Assembly: GCA_945903265.1 (NCBI GenBank)
Contig: CAMDNQ010000017.1
Span: 1 to 64,000, forward strand
Direction of reading: 5' to 3'
Length of the DNA: 64,000 bases
Origin: Candidatus Sulfopaludibacter sp. SbA3
GTDB taxonomy: Bacteria > Acidobacteriota > Vicinamibacteria > Vicinamibacterales > UBA2999
Positions 6,690 to 14,452 of this stretch are shown one piece after another (within the stretch, counting starts at the first letter, position 1; each line of letters opens with the position of its first letter). The position numbers were made by a program, and so were the translations under genes. The notes under the pieces were generated by a model. The model searched no databases. It worked only from the letters and a program-made list of their open reading frames with translations, and was not told the DNA's origin.

Positions 6690-7493
6690 ATGCCGGGACC
6701 CGTTCCTCCCGGCGCGCTGTCGCCGCCAGACGTCGGTCCCGACCAGACGCTCGACGCGATCAGCGGCCACTTCCGTCTGTTTCAGCTGCGCGAGGGGCAT
6801 CGCTTCTCGACCGACGATCTGCTGACGGCGTGGTACGGCACGAGCTGGGCGCCTTCGGCGGGCGTCGTCCTCGACCTGGGCTCGGGGATCGGCTCGGTCG
6901 GGATGATCGCCGCGTGGCGGCTACAGGGCGCGCGATTCGTCACGGTCGAGGCTCAGGACGAGAGCGTCGCGCTCGCGCGGAAGTCCGCCGCGTACAACGG
7001 ACTCGACGATCGCTACGACATCCGGCACGGAGACTTTCGGGACGCCTCAGTCCTCCACGCCGACGAACGGTTCGATCTCATTCTCGGCAGCCCGCCGTAC
7101 TTCCCGCCCGGGACGGGCGCCGAAGGAGACCATCCGCAGAAAGTGGCGTGCCGGTTCGAGCTCCGCGGCGACGCCGCCGATTACGCCCGCGCGGCGTCGC
7201 GCCATCTCAGGACGGGAGGGCTGTTCGCGTGCGTGTACCCGGAGAGCCGCCGCGATTATCTCGAGCAGGCCGCGCGAGACTGCGGCCTGGCGCTCGTGCG
7301 CCGGCGGCCGGTGGTGTTCAGGGAAGGGGAGCCGCCGCTCGTCAGTCTGTATGGGTTTGCGCGCGCCATTGATCTGCCAGAAGGATTTCGCGAGCGGACG
7401 TTTGTCGAGCCACCGATCGTCATCAGGGCGGCGGACGGCTCGATCCATCCCGAATACGCCGCGTTGAAGCTCGCGATCGGATTCCCGCCTTAG
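6690..7493 (+). CDS. TrmN6-like tRNA (adenine-N6) methyltransferase
   Basis: A Rossmann-type methyltransferase of about 267 aa. FSTDDLLTAWY precedes the SAM-binding loop LDLGSGIGSVGM; an acidic residue at the end of strand 2 (TVEAQD) follows; and the catalytic loop LILGSPPYF matches the N/D/S-PPY motif of N6-adenine methyltransferases. It resembles YfiC/TrmN6, which modifies A37 of tRNA1(Val), though related enzymes act on other RNAs. The start is uncertain: ATG 6690 is chosen, with GTG 6657 as an alternative. It is divergent from the E1 gene, and its stop overlaps the stop of the convergent dehydrogenase by 4 bp. Confidence 0.8.
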   Translation: MPGPVPPGALSPPDVGPDQTLDAISGHFRLFQLREGHRFSTDDLLTAWYGTSWAPSAGVVLDLGSGIGSVGMIAAWRLQGARFVTVEAQDESVALARKSAAYNGLDDRYDIRHGDFRDASVLHADERFDLILGSPPYFPPGTGAEGDHPQKVACRFELRGDAADYARAASRHLRTGGLFACVYPESRRDYLEQAARDCGLALVRRRPVVFREGEPPLVSLYGFARAIDLPEGFRERTFVEPPIVIRAADGSIHPEYAALKLAIGFPP

Positions 7494-8557
7494 CGAGCAA
7501 CCATCGCGGCAGTGACGGCTTTGGTCATATCCGCGGTCTTCGCAGTGCCGCCAAGGTCGGGCGTCCTGACCTTGGCGTTCCCGATGACGCCCTCGATCGC
7601 CTTGAGAATGCCGTCGTGAGCGGCTCGCTCGCCGAAGTGATCGAGCATCATGGCTCCGGCCCAGATGGCCGCAATCGGGTTCGCGATGCCCTTGCCGGCG
7701 ATGTCCGGCGCGGAGCCGTGGATCGGCTCGAACATCGACGGCGTCGTTCGATCCGGATTGATGTTTCCGCTCGGCCCGACGCCGAGGCTGCCTGAAATCG
7801 CGGATCCGACATCCGTCAGGATGTCTCCGAAGAGATTCGACGCGACGATGACGTCGAGTGTCTGTGGCGCGGTAATCATCCGGGCGGCCAGCGCGTCCAC
7901 GTGGTACTTGCGGTACTCGATGTCGGGAAAGTCCTTCGCGACCTCGCCGACGACTTCATCCCACATCACCATCGCGTGCTGGAGCGCGTTCGATTTCGTC
8001 GCGCTGGCCAGCATCTTCCGGGGCCTCGTCCGGGCGAACGTAAACGCGTAGCGGGCGATCCGCTCGATCCCGCGGCGGGTGAAGATGCCCGTCTGCTCGG
8101 CGAGCTCGTCTGGCGTGCCGGCGTGCAGCCGTCCGCCGATGCCGCAGTATTCCCCCTCGGAGTTCTCGCGCACGCACACCATGTCGATGTCGGCGGCGGC
8201 GCGGCCCGCCAGCGGCGACGTGATGCCGGGGAGCAGCCGCATGGGCCGCAGGTTCACATACTGGCGGAGGCGCTGCCGCAGCGGCAGGATCAGCTCGCGG
8301 GCCGAGATGTGATCCGCCACCCGAGGGTCGCCGATGGCGCCGAGGTAAATTGCGTCGAACTTCATGAGCTGGTCGACCGCATCCGCGTCGAGCATCCGGC
8401 CGTTCTTCAGGTAGAACTCCGAGCCCCAGGGAAACTGGGTGAAGTCACACGTGAAGCCAGCCTGCGACGCCGCGATCTTCATCACGTCGATGCCTGCGGG
8501 AATGACTTCCTGTCCAATGCCGTCGCCGGCGATGACTGCAATTCGGTACGTTTTCAT
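7490..8557 (-). CDS. Tartrate/D-malate/3-isopropylmalate dehydrogenase family protein
   Basis: This 355-aa beta-decarboxylating dehydrogenase starts MKTYRIAVIAGDGIGQEVIP. It has the substrate-loop motif ENSEGEYCGIGG typical of the tartrate/D-malate branch (YeaU/DmlA, TtuC) rather than LeuB, the metal ligands in SNLFGDILTDVGSAISG, and FEPIHGSAPDIAGKGIANP. It should oxidise and decarboxylate a 2-hydroxydicarboxylate with NAD and Mg/Mn. It is the last gene of the minus-strand pan operon, 14 bp after the symporter. That position next to a solute transporter fits uptake and use of a hydroxy acid, but leucine synthesis cannot be excluded. Confidence 0.85.
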   Translation of the reverse strand: MKTYRIAVIAGDGIGQEVIPAGIDVMKIAASQAGFTCDFTQFPWGSEFYLKNGRMLDADAVDQLMKFDAIYLGAIGDPRVADHISARELILPLRQRLRQYVNLRPMRLLPGITSPLAGRAAADIDMVCVRENSEGEYCGIGGRLHAGTPDELAEQTGIFTRRGIERIARYAFTFARTRPRKMLASATKSNALQHAMVMWDEVVGEVAKDFPDIEYRKYHVDALAARMITAPQTLDVIVASNLFGDILTDVGSAISGSLGVGPSGNINPDRTTPSMFEPIHGSAPDIAGKGIANPIAAIWAGAMMLDHFGERAAHDGILKAIEGVIGNAKVRTPDLGGTAKTADMTKAVTAAMVAR

Positions 8558-8571
8558 GTCAGCTTTTAATG

Positions 8572-10038
8572 CTATTGCAGATTCCGCGCACGCTGAAGCG
8601 TGCGCTCTACGAACGCCACAGCGGTAAAGGCAAGTGCCGCGACCGCGAGGCCGGTAAGCGTAGGGTCGAGCCAGCGAGACGCTCCCGCCAAGCCGAAGCG
8701 CACCGTGAGCAGGGTGGCGACGCCGGCGACGATCGCCGCCAGTGCCGCAGCCGAGCCGGGCCGCTTGGTGAACAGCCCGGCAATCACCGGCACGAACAGG
8801 CTGACGCCGAGCAGGGAGTAGAAGATGGTCAGAGCGCCGATGACCGTCGCCAGATAAATCGACAGCAGCACCCCAAGGGCCCCGCCGACAAACGCCGCAA
8901 TACGTGCGACCCGCAGCAGGTCGGCGTCGGAGGCGTCCGGATGGATATGCCGTTTGTACAAGTCCTTCGATGCCGACGTCGAAATCATGAACAGAATCGC
9001 GTCGCAGGTGTCGACTTCGGTCGAAAACACCGCCGCCAGCGCCAGAGCGCCCAGCCATGCCGGCAGCTGTTCGCGAAGCAGCGTTGGCAGCACCAGGTTC
9101 GGGTCAGCGATGTCGGGCAGCGTGGTCCGCGCCACCATGCCGAGCAGAACAGGCAGGAACGCGAAGAGCATCAGCGCAACGGCATTCAGGGCTACCCCGA
9201 CCTTCACCGCCCGTGCGCTCGACGCACCGTACGCTTTCTGAAGCAGGCCAGGCGACACGATGAACGCCGGCCCGATGAGAAAGAGGAGCGTCCAGCCCGA
9301 TCCCGGCCCTGCTGAAAATCCAAAGTCGCTGAAATGCGCCGGCGAGGCGGCAAACAGGGGGCCGATGCCGCCGACGGTCCCCAGCACGAAGGGAAGCGCG
9401 AAGAGGAACCCCACGACCATGACGACGAGCTGCACCGTGTTGACCATCGCCGTGCCGAGCAGGCCGCCGGCCGCGAAGTAAATCGTCATGATGGAGCCAC
9501 CGATCAGCGATCCCACCCACCGGGGCGCGCCCGTCAGGACGTTCAGGATCGCGGCGCCGGCGATGATTTGTCCCGCGAGGATCGCCAGCGAGCCGATCAG
9601 CAACAGCACGGTGATCACCGCCCGCACCGCGGGCCCGTACCGGAATTCGAGAAAGTCGCCGGTTGTGAAGAAGTCGTGCTCCCGGGCCAGCGCCCAGATG
9701 CGCGGACCAACCCAGAAGGCAAGGACGAGCGACGCCAGTCCCGCCGAGCCACTCCACCACCACGCACTGATCCCGTCGCGATAGGCGAGGCCCGCCACGC
9801 CGACGGTGGCGCCGGACCCGATGTTGGCCGCGAGCATGGACGAGAAGATGAGGCCCGGCCCCAGCCGATGGCCGGCGACAAAAAAATCGCTGCTGGTGCG
9901 GATCAGGCGCGACGTCCAGAGTCCGAGGCCGACGACCGCGACGGAATAGACGACGAGGAGAGCGAGATGGAGGTTCAGCGGGTCACTTGAAGCGGGCAGG
10001 GATGGTACCGAGGTCGCGGGCCGCGGGCAGACCTCCAA
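8572..10038 (-). CDS. Sodium:solute symporter (SSS family)
   Basis: A polytopic membrane protein of up to 488 aa with about 13 hydrophobic helices. It has SSS features: an early GHRLGPGLIFSSMLAANIGSG segment whose unwound helix carries Na and substrate contacts, FTTGDFLEFRYG, and the Na2-site helix FSTEVDTCDAILFMISTSASKD. The substrate is unknown. The annotated start at 10038 is TTG and overlaps the 3' end of the peptidase gene by 56 bp; a CTG near 9978 right after that stop is a plausible alternative, since the first helix begins at residue 23. Its final codons contain a TGAA-loop palindrome (8586-8605), so the C-terminal tail is partly palindrome-encoded. Confidence 0.85.
   Translation of the reverse strand: MEVCPRPATSVPSLPASSDPLNLHLALLVVYSVAVVGLGLWTSRLIRTSSDFFVAGHRLGPGLIFSSMLAANIGSGATVGVAGLAYRDGISAWWWSGSAGLASLVLAFWVGPRIWALAREHDFFTTGDFLEFRYGPAVRAVITVLLLIGSLAILAGQIIAGAAILNVLTGAPRWVGSLIGGSIMTIYFAAGGLLGTAMVNTVQLVVMVVGFLFALPFVLGTVGGIGPLFAASPAHFSDFGFSAGPGSGWTLLFLIGPAFIVSPGLLQKAYGASSARAVKVGVALNAVALMLFAFLPVLLGMVARTTLPDIADPNLVLPTLLREQLPAWLGALALAAVFSTEVDTCDAILFMISTSASKDLYKRHIHPDASDADLLRVARIAAFVGGALGVLLSIYLATVIGALTIFYSLLGVSLFVPVIAGLFTKRPGSAAALAAIVAGVATLLTVRFGLAGASRWLDPTLTGLAVAALAFTAVAFVERTLQRARNLQ
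8586..8605. repeat. TGAA-loop palindrome, copy 1 (within the symporter 3' end)
   Basis: Perfect 8-bp arms GCGCACGC and GCGTGCGC flank the tetraloop TGAA and are followed directly by TCTAC. Copy 2 at 13615-13636 has the same TGAA loop and the same tail after a different stem. Both lie inside coding sequence. The shared plan suggests a REP-like dispersed element. Confidence 0.6.
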
Positions 10039-11050
10039 GCGCTGTCGCCTGGGTCGCGGCGCGGACGATCGCGTCGGAGAGCACTTCGGCGGCGAGCGCT
10101 CCGATCAGCGAGATATTCGCCTCGCCATTCCACCGTCCGGTCGCGAGCGCGAACACCGTGTCTCCGTCGCCAATCGTGTGCGACGGCACAATCGCGCGCG
10201 CGAGACCATCGTCGGCCATCAGCGCCATCCGATTGGCCTGCGCCTTCGTCAAACGCGCATTGGTGGCGACGACGGCGATGGTGGTGTTTTCGCCGGGACG
10301 AGGCTGTTCGGTGACGGCACCCGACCTAATCAGGCGGCGCAAGTCGGACAGCGAACCGTCCGGATTGCGCGCGCCGGCGACAACGCGGCCGGTTTCGGGA
10401 TCGATGATGTCTCCTACCGCGTTCACGGCGACGATCGCCGCGACGGTCATCCCATCAGGCAGCCTGATTGCGGCAGAGCCGATGCCCGCCTTCATCGGCA
10501 TGCGGCGACCCATCTTGCCGACGGTCGCGCCGGCGCCGGCGCCGACGTTGCCTTCCGAAACAGTGCCGTTCGTCGCGGTTGCAGCCGCCCTGTATCCGCA
10601 GTCCGCTGTCGGCCGGATCTTCGGATCGCCGCCGAAGCCGAGGTCGAACAGGATGGCGGCAGGAACGATTGGCACCACACCGGCGTTTGTCTTGTAGCCG
10701 ACGCCGCGCTCCTCGAGATATCGAACGACGCCCTGCGCGGTATCGAGGCCGAACGCGCTGCCGCCCGACAGCACCACGGCGTTCACCATGTCCACGAGGT
10801 TGCCGGGATCGAGCAGGTCGGTTTCGCGCGTGCCCGGAGCGCCGCCACGCTGCGAGACGCCACCCACCGCGCCCTCACCGTCGACGAGGATGACGGTGCA
10901 GCCGGTCGGGCGCTCCGCGAGCGTGTAATGCCCCACTCGCAGCCCGTCGACTTCCGTCAGTCCTTTGTTGCGCATGTTCGTGCCGCTTTGCCCGCCGGTG
11001 GAGACCTGCGCGGCCACCAGGCCGATCGCCGCCAGCCAGACTGTTCTCAT
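9983..11050 (-). CDS. P1-family (DmpA/NylC-type) peptidase, exported
   Basis: A 355-aa protein with an N-terminal signal peptide (RTVWLAAIGLVAAQVSTGG). The body matches P1/S58 N-terminal-nucleophile amidases: LRVGHYT, AVVLSGGSAFGLDTAQGV, EGNVGAGAGATVGKM. At the expected self-cleavage site it reads ENTTIAVVATNA, so processing should occur between Asn and Thr, leaving Thr as nucleophile as in nylon oligomer hydrolase NylC rather than Gly-Ser as in DmpA. Likely activity is hydrolysis of beta- or D-aminopeptides or other small amides in the periplasm. It overlaps panC by 4 bp. Confidence 0.85.
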   Translation of the reverse strand: MRTVWLAAIGLVAAQVSTGGQSGTNMRNKGLTEVDGLRVGHYTLAERPTGCTVILVDGEGAVGGVSQRGGAPGTRETDLLDPGNLVDMVNAVVLSGGSAFGLDTAQGVVRYLEERGVGYKTNAGVVPIVPAAILFDLGFGGDPKIRPTADCGYRAAATATNGTVSEGNVGAGAGATVGKMGRRMPMKAGIGSAAIRLPDGMTVAAIVAVNAVGDIIDPETGRVVAGARNPDGSLSDLRRLIRSGAVTEQPRPGENTTIAVVATNARLTKAQANRMALMADDGLARAIVPSHTIGDGDTVFALATGRWNGEANISLIGALAAEVLSDAIVRAATQATALGGLPAARDLGTIPARFK

Positions 11051-11910
11051 GGCAAAACTACTTTGTCACATCTCACGTTGTCGATCAGGCGCGTCGAGCC
11101 GACCCACAGCGCTCCCGCGACGATGACGCGTCCCGTAATGCGTTCGACGGGCTGCATGTTTTGGGCGTCGACGACTTCGAGATACTCGAGGCGTAGCGGC
11201 CGGGCGGCGCGGATCCGCGCCGCGGCGGCGGTCTTCACCACGTTTGCCCTCGTCTCGCCTCTGGCAATGAGCCGCGCCGCTTCGAGCAAGCCTGCGTAGA
11301 GCGCTGGCGCCAGGCGCCGCTCCTCCTGATCCAGCCTGGCATTGCGAGAGCTCAACGCCAGCCCGTCGGACTCCCGCACCGTCTTGACGCCCACGATATC
11401 GACCGGAAGATTGAAGTCCCGCACGAGATGCCTCACGACGGCGAGCTGCTGCGCGTCTTTCTCGCCGAAGTACGCCCGGTCCGGCGTCACGATCTGAAAC
11501 AGTTTCATGACGACGGTGGCGACGCCGTCGAAATGGCCGGGCCGGTACTGGCCGCACAGGTAGTTCGCCACCGCGCCTACGTGAACCGTGCACGTCGGCG
11601 TGTGGGGGTACATCTCACCGACGACTGGTGCGAATACGGCGTCCACGCCCAACGAGGCGCACATCTGGAGGTCGGACTCCATCGTGCGCGGGTATCGCTC
11701 GAGATCGTCCGGCCGGTCGAACTGCAGTGGATTGACGAAGATGCTGACGACGACGTATTGGCCGTCCTGACGGGCCCGCTCGATGAGACGGGCGTGTCCG
11801 GCATGGAGTGCGCCCATCGTCGGAACAAGGGCGATGCGGGAGCCCGCCTGACGCGCCGCGGAGACGGCGGCCCGGGTGTGCGCGATTGACTCGAGGACGT
11901 TCGGCGTCAT
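11047..11910 (-). CDS. panC: Pantothenate synthetase
   Basis: This 287-aa enzyme joins pantoate and beta-alanine with ATP, the last step of vitamin B5 synthesis. Visible motifs are PTMGALHAGH (ATP HIGH-like motif), SIFVNPLQF, the FGEKDAQQL loop and LSSRNARL (KMSKS-equivalent). ATG 11910 is chosen because it sits 1 bp after the panB stop; a longer frame upstream would overlap panB. The final 4 bp overlap the peptidase start. Confidence 0.95.
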   Translation of the reverse strand: MTPNVLESIAHTRAAVSAARQAGSRIALVPTMGALHAGHARLIERARQDGQYVVVSIFVNPLQFDRPDDLERYPRTMESDLQMCASLGVDAVFAPVVGEMYPHTPTCTVHVGAVANYLCGQYRPGHFDGVATVVMKLFQIVTPDRAYFGEKDAQQLAVVRHLVRDFNLPVDIVGVKTVRESDGLALSSRNARLDQEERRLAPALYAGLLEAARLIARGETRANVVKTAAAARIRAARPLRLEYLEVVDAQNMQPVERITGRVIVAGALWVGSTRLIDNVRCDKVVLP

Positions 11911-11911
11911 A

Positions 11912-12730
11912 TCAGGGCGTGCGCGTACCGGCAATTTCCTGACGGGACTTCGGGTAGCGCGCGGCGCGGACATCGTCCACGTAAGCACGGCCGGCGGCGA
12001 CGATCGTGTCAGCCAGCTTCGCGTATTGCTGGACGAATGGCGGGACCGGTCCGTCGAACAGACCCAGGATGTCGTGGCTCACGAGGATCTGGCCGTCGCA
12101 ATCCGGCCCGGCACCGATGCCGATTGTGGGGATCGCGACATGCGCCGTCGCGAGCCGGGCGACGTCATGCGGCACCGATTCGATCACGATGGCAAACGCG
12201 CCGGCTTCCTCGAGCGCGTGCGCATCGGCAATGAGTCTGTCGGCTTCCTCCGGCTGCGTGGCCTGCCGTCTGAAGCCGCCGGCCTTGTGGACCGACTGCG
12301 GGAGGAGGCCGAGATGCCCCATCACCGGAATCCCGACGTCGACCAGCCGTTTCACCACGTCGACGACCTCGCGGCCTCCCTCGAGCTTGACGGCGGCCGC
12401 GCCCCCTTCCTGGATCAGCCGCCCGGCGTTACGCACGGCCTCGCTCGCACTGATTTGGTACGTCAGGAAGGGCATGTCCGCGACGACGAGTGCGCGCTCG
12501 GTCCCGCGGCTCACGGCTTTGGTGTGATGCACCATGTCGTCAAGCGTGACGGGAATCGTCGTGTCGTGTCCGAGCATCACCATGCCGACGCTGTCGCCCA
12601 CGAGCAACGCGTCGACGCCAGCTCGATCGAGCAGCCGGGCCATCGTCGCGTCGTACGCCGTGAGCATGGCGATCTTCTCGCCACGGCGCTTTCGTTCCTT
12701 GAGATCGGGTACTCGGACGGGGGTCTGCAT
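11912..12730 (-). CDS. panB: 3-methyl-2-oxobutanoate hydroxymethyltransferase
   Basis: A 272-aa ketopantoate hydroxymethyltransferase that adds a hydroxymethyl group from methylenetetrahydrofolate to 2-oxoisovalerate. The motifs LTAYDATMARLLD, LLVGDSVGMVMLGHD (metal-binding Asp), VMGHLGLLPQSVH, the catalytic-Glu region VIESVP and IGIGAGPDCDGQILV are all present. ATG 12730 gives the normal family length; the frame upstream is antisense to nothing useful and only reads into the preceding hydrolase. It is followed immediately by panC. Confidence 0.95.
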   Translation of the reverse strand: MQTPVRVPDLKERKRRGEKIAMLTAYDATMARLLDRAGVDALLVGDSVGMVMLGHDTTIPVTLDDMVHHTKAVSRGTERALVVADMPFLTYQISASEAVRNAGRLIQEGGAAAVKLEGGREVVDVVKRLVDVGIPVMGHLGLLPQSVHKAGGFRRQATQPEEADRLIADAHALEEAGAFAIVIESVPHDVARLATAHVAIPTIGIGAGPDCDGQILVSHDILGLFDGPVPPFVQQYAKLADTIVAAGRAYVDDVRAARYPKSRQEIAGTRTP

Positions 12731-12747
12731 GGTGTTCTCGGACAGCG

Positions 12748-14430
12748 TCAGCGGGCGGGGGTGAGGGTCTTCGTCAGCCAGCCGGCGATCGCCGTGGCCG
12801 CTTCGGTGCTGACCTGGCGATCCTTGAGCACGGCGTACTCGCGGGGATCTCCGGTAATGGCGGGCACCAGGAGATGGTTCACTTCGCGGACCGTTACCAC
12901 GGCGACGGCGCGCGAGCGGCCCTTCTGTGCAAGTTCGGCGAAGCGATCGACGTGCGCGACGGGCACTTCCGCATCGAGGTCGCCATGGATGAAGAGCACC
13001 GGCTGGCGCACGTCCTGAATGACCCGCGCGGGGTCGAACGCGAGCATGCTCTGGAACCACGGTGTGTCGGCCTGCTTGCGCACGTCGGCCGGAAGCGCCT
13101 CCCATCCCTTGCCGCTCGCGACGGCGGCGTTGATGCGGCGCTGCTGCTCGATCCGCTCGACGCGTTCGGCGGGCGAGAGGTTCATCCTGTCGAGGACATG
13201 CCGCTGGCGCTCGAGGACGCGCTCGCCACCGGGCGTGGAAGGCCCCGCGATGCTGACGACGGCCGCGATCCGGCGCTCGCGGGTGGCGGCGAGGAGAGCC
13301 GTCCATGCCCCTTCGTTATGGCCGGCGATCGCGATGCGGTCGCGGTCGACGTCGCGTCGGGCCGACAGCCATCGAAAGACCGCCAGTGCGTCCTCCGCGT
13401 GATCGGTCAAGGTTGCCGACTCGGCCCGTCCGCCGCTCTGTCCGTGGCCGCGCTTGTCGTACCGCACGACAAGGAACCCCGCATCGGCCAGCTTTCCGGC
13501 GAGTTGACCGAGGACGGCGATGCCGCCGACCATTCCGTCGCGTTCGTTGGCCGCTTCGCTCGCGAGCAGGATCACGGCCGGCATTCGCACGGCAGCTGCT
13601 GACGGACCGTCTGCAGGCGGACCTGAAGGTCCGCCTCTACGGGGAAGGGTCAGCGTTGCGCCAAGGTTAAAGCCGGTCGCGGGAATGTTGACGGCTTCAT
13701 CTGTCGGGTTCGAGTGGGTGATCGTCCGGGACGTCGCGGCGGCCAGGTCGTCGCGCATGACTTCGACGCCCTGCCCAGGAATGCTGACCCGCACGAGCGA
13801 TCCGCTCTCATCCGCGTACACGCTCAGAGGGACGACGCCGCGCGGCGTGTTCAACGACAGGCCGTACCGGCGCACCGTAAATGCCGACGTGCCGACCTGC
13901 ACCCGCTCGCTGTCGGCGTTGATCAACCGTACTGTCCCCTGCGTACCGGCGCCGATGAAGGCAGGGAACTCCTGCCCGGGCTCCGCGCCCGCGAGGCGGC
14001 GCGTCAGGGCTTCGTACGAAGCGAAGAAGACATTGGGAAGGATGATGACCTGCGGCGGGACGGTATCGTTCTGCGTGACGCCCTGTCCGCCATCCACGCC
14101 CTTCGTGGAGGCCGTCGCGCCTGAAAACGTCGTCGACAGCGACGTGTTGTTGCCGTTGACCGATGCCTCCAGCTCGTACGCCTCGGCGGTTCCATCGGCG
14201 CGATAGCGCACCTCGGCGCGCTGGATGATGACATCCTGTGAACCGGTGAGCCGCCCTTTGCCCGTGATGGTGAGCGTGCCGCCGGTCGTCTGGACGGTGA
14301 CATCCTCACGACCGATGACCGTTCCGCCCGCGAAGACGGTGTATCCGCGCTGCTGTGCCGAGACCGGTGCCGCAAGGAGCAGCAGCACGGCGTCGATCAA
14401 CGCGGCGCAGATAAGATAGCGAGCAGGCAT
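12748..14430 (-). CDS. Exported alpha/beta hydrolase-fold protein with Asn at the nucleophile position
   Basis: A 560-aa protein with a signal peptide (start ATG 14430, MPARYLICAALIDAVLLLL, cleavage near VSAQQ), a beta-rich N-terminal half (about 25-270) and a C-terminal alpha/beta hydrolase domain (about 285-560). The hydrolase core has VVRYDKRGHGQSGG and FIHGDLDAEVPVAHVDRF, with REVNHLLV giving the His. The nucleophile elbow, however, reads AGHNEGAW, where family members have GHSEG; the codon is AAC. The protein may be non-catalytic. It contains a palindrome-encoded insert GGPSGPPADGPSA. It heads the pan operon, 17 bp before panB, and is divergent from ygfZ with a 22-bp gap. Confidence 0.8.
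   Translation of the reverse strand: MPARYLICAALIDAVLLLLAAPVSAQQRGYTVFAGGTVIGREDVTVQTTGGTLTITGKGRLTGSQDVIIQRAEVRYRADGTAEAYELEASVNGNNTSLSTTFSGATASTKGVDGGQGVTQNDTVPPQVIILPNVFFASYEALTRRLAGAEPGQEFPAFIGAGTQGTVRLINADSERVQVGTSAFTVRRYGLSLNTPRGVVPLSVYADESGSLVRVSIPGQGVEVMRDDLAAATSRTITHSNPTDEAVNIPATGFNLGATLTLPRRGGPSGPPADGPSAAAVRMPAVILLASEAANERDGMVGGIAVLGQLAGKLADAGFLVVRYDKRGHGQSGGRAESATLTDHAEDALAVFRWLSARRDVDRDRIAIAGHNEGAWTALLAATRERRIAAVVSIAGPSTPGGERVLERQRHVLDRMNLSPAERVERIEQQRRINAAVASGKGWEALPADVRKQADTPWFQSMLAFDPARVIQDVRQPVLFIHGDLDAEVPVAHVDRFAELAQKGRSRAVAVVTVREVNHLLVPAITGDPREYAVLKDRQVSTEAATAIAGWLTKTLTPAR
13615..13636. repeat. TGAA-loop palindrome, copy 2 (inside the hydrolase gene)
   Basis: The perfect 9-bp arms AGGCGGACC and GGTCCGCCT flank the loop TGAA. 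The last arm base begins a TCTAC tail, as in copy 1 at 8586-8605. It lies in a low-complexity stretch between the N-terminal domain and the hydrolase core, where an insertion would be tolerated. Confidence 0.65.
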
Positions 14431-14452
14431 TAGCCGGATCGTATCAATCTTC

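Noticed and set aside
8558-9058. N-terminal extension of the dehydrogenase frame
   Set aside because: It runs inside the symporter gene on the same strand; the conserved protein starts at MKTYRIAV, 8557.
11295-11325. Palindrome-rich GCGCTGGCGCCAGGCGC near a GTAGAG in panC
   Set aside because: It encodes a conserved PanC stretch and lacks the TGAA loop, so it is coding coincidence rather than another repeat copy.
13019-13306. N-terminal extension of the panB frame
   Set aside because: It lies inside the hydrolase gene and has shadow composition; PanB homology starts at 12730.
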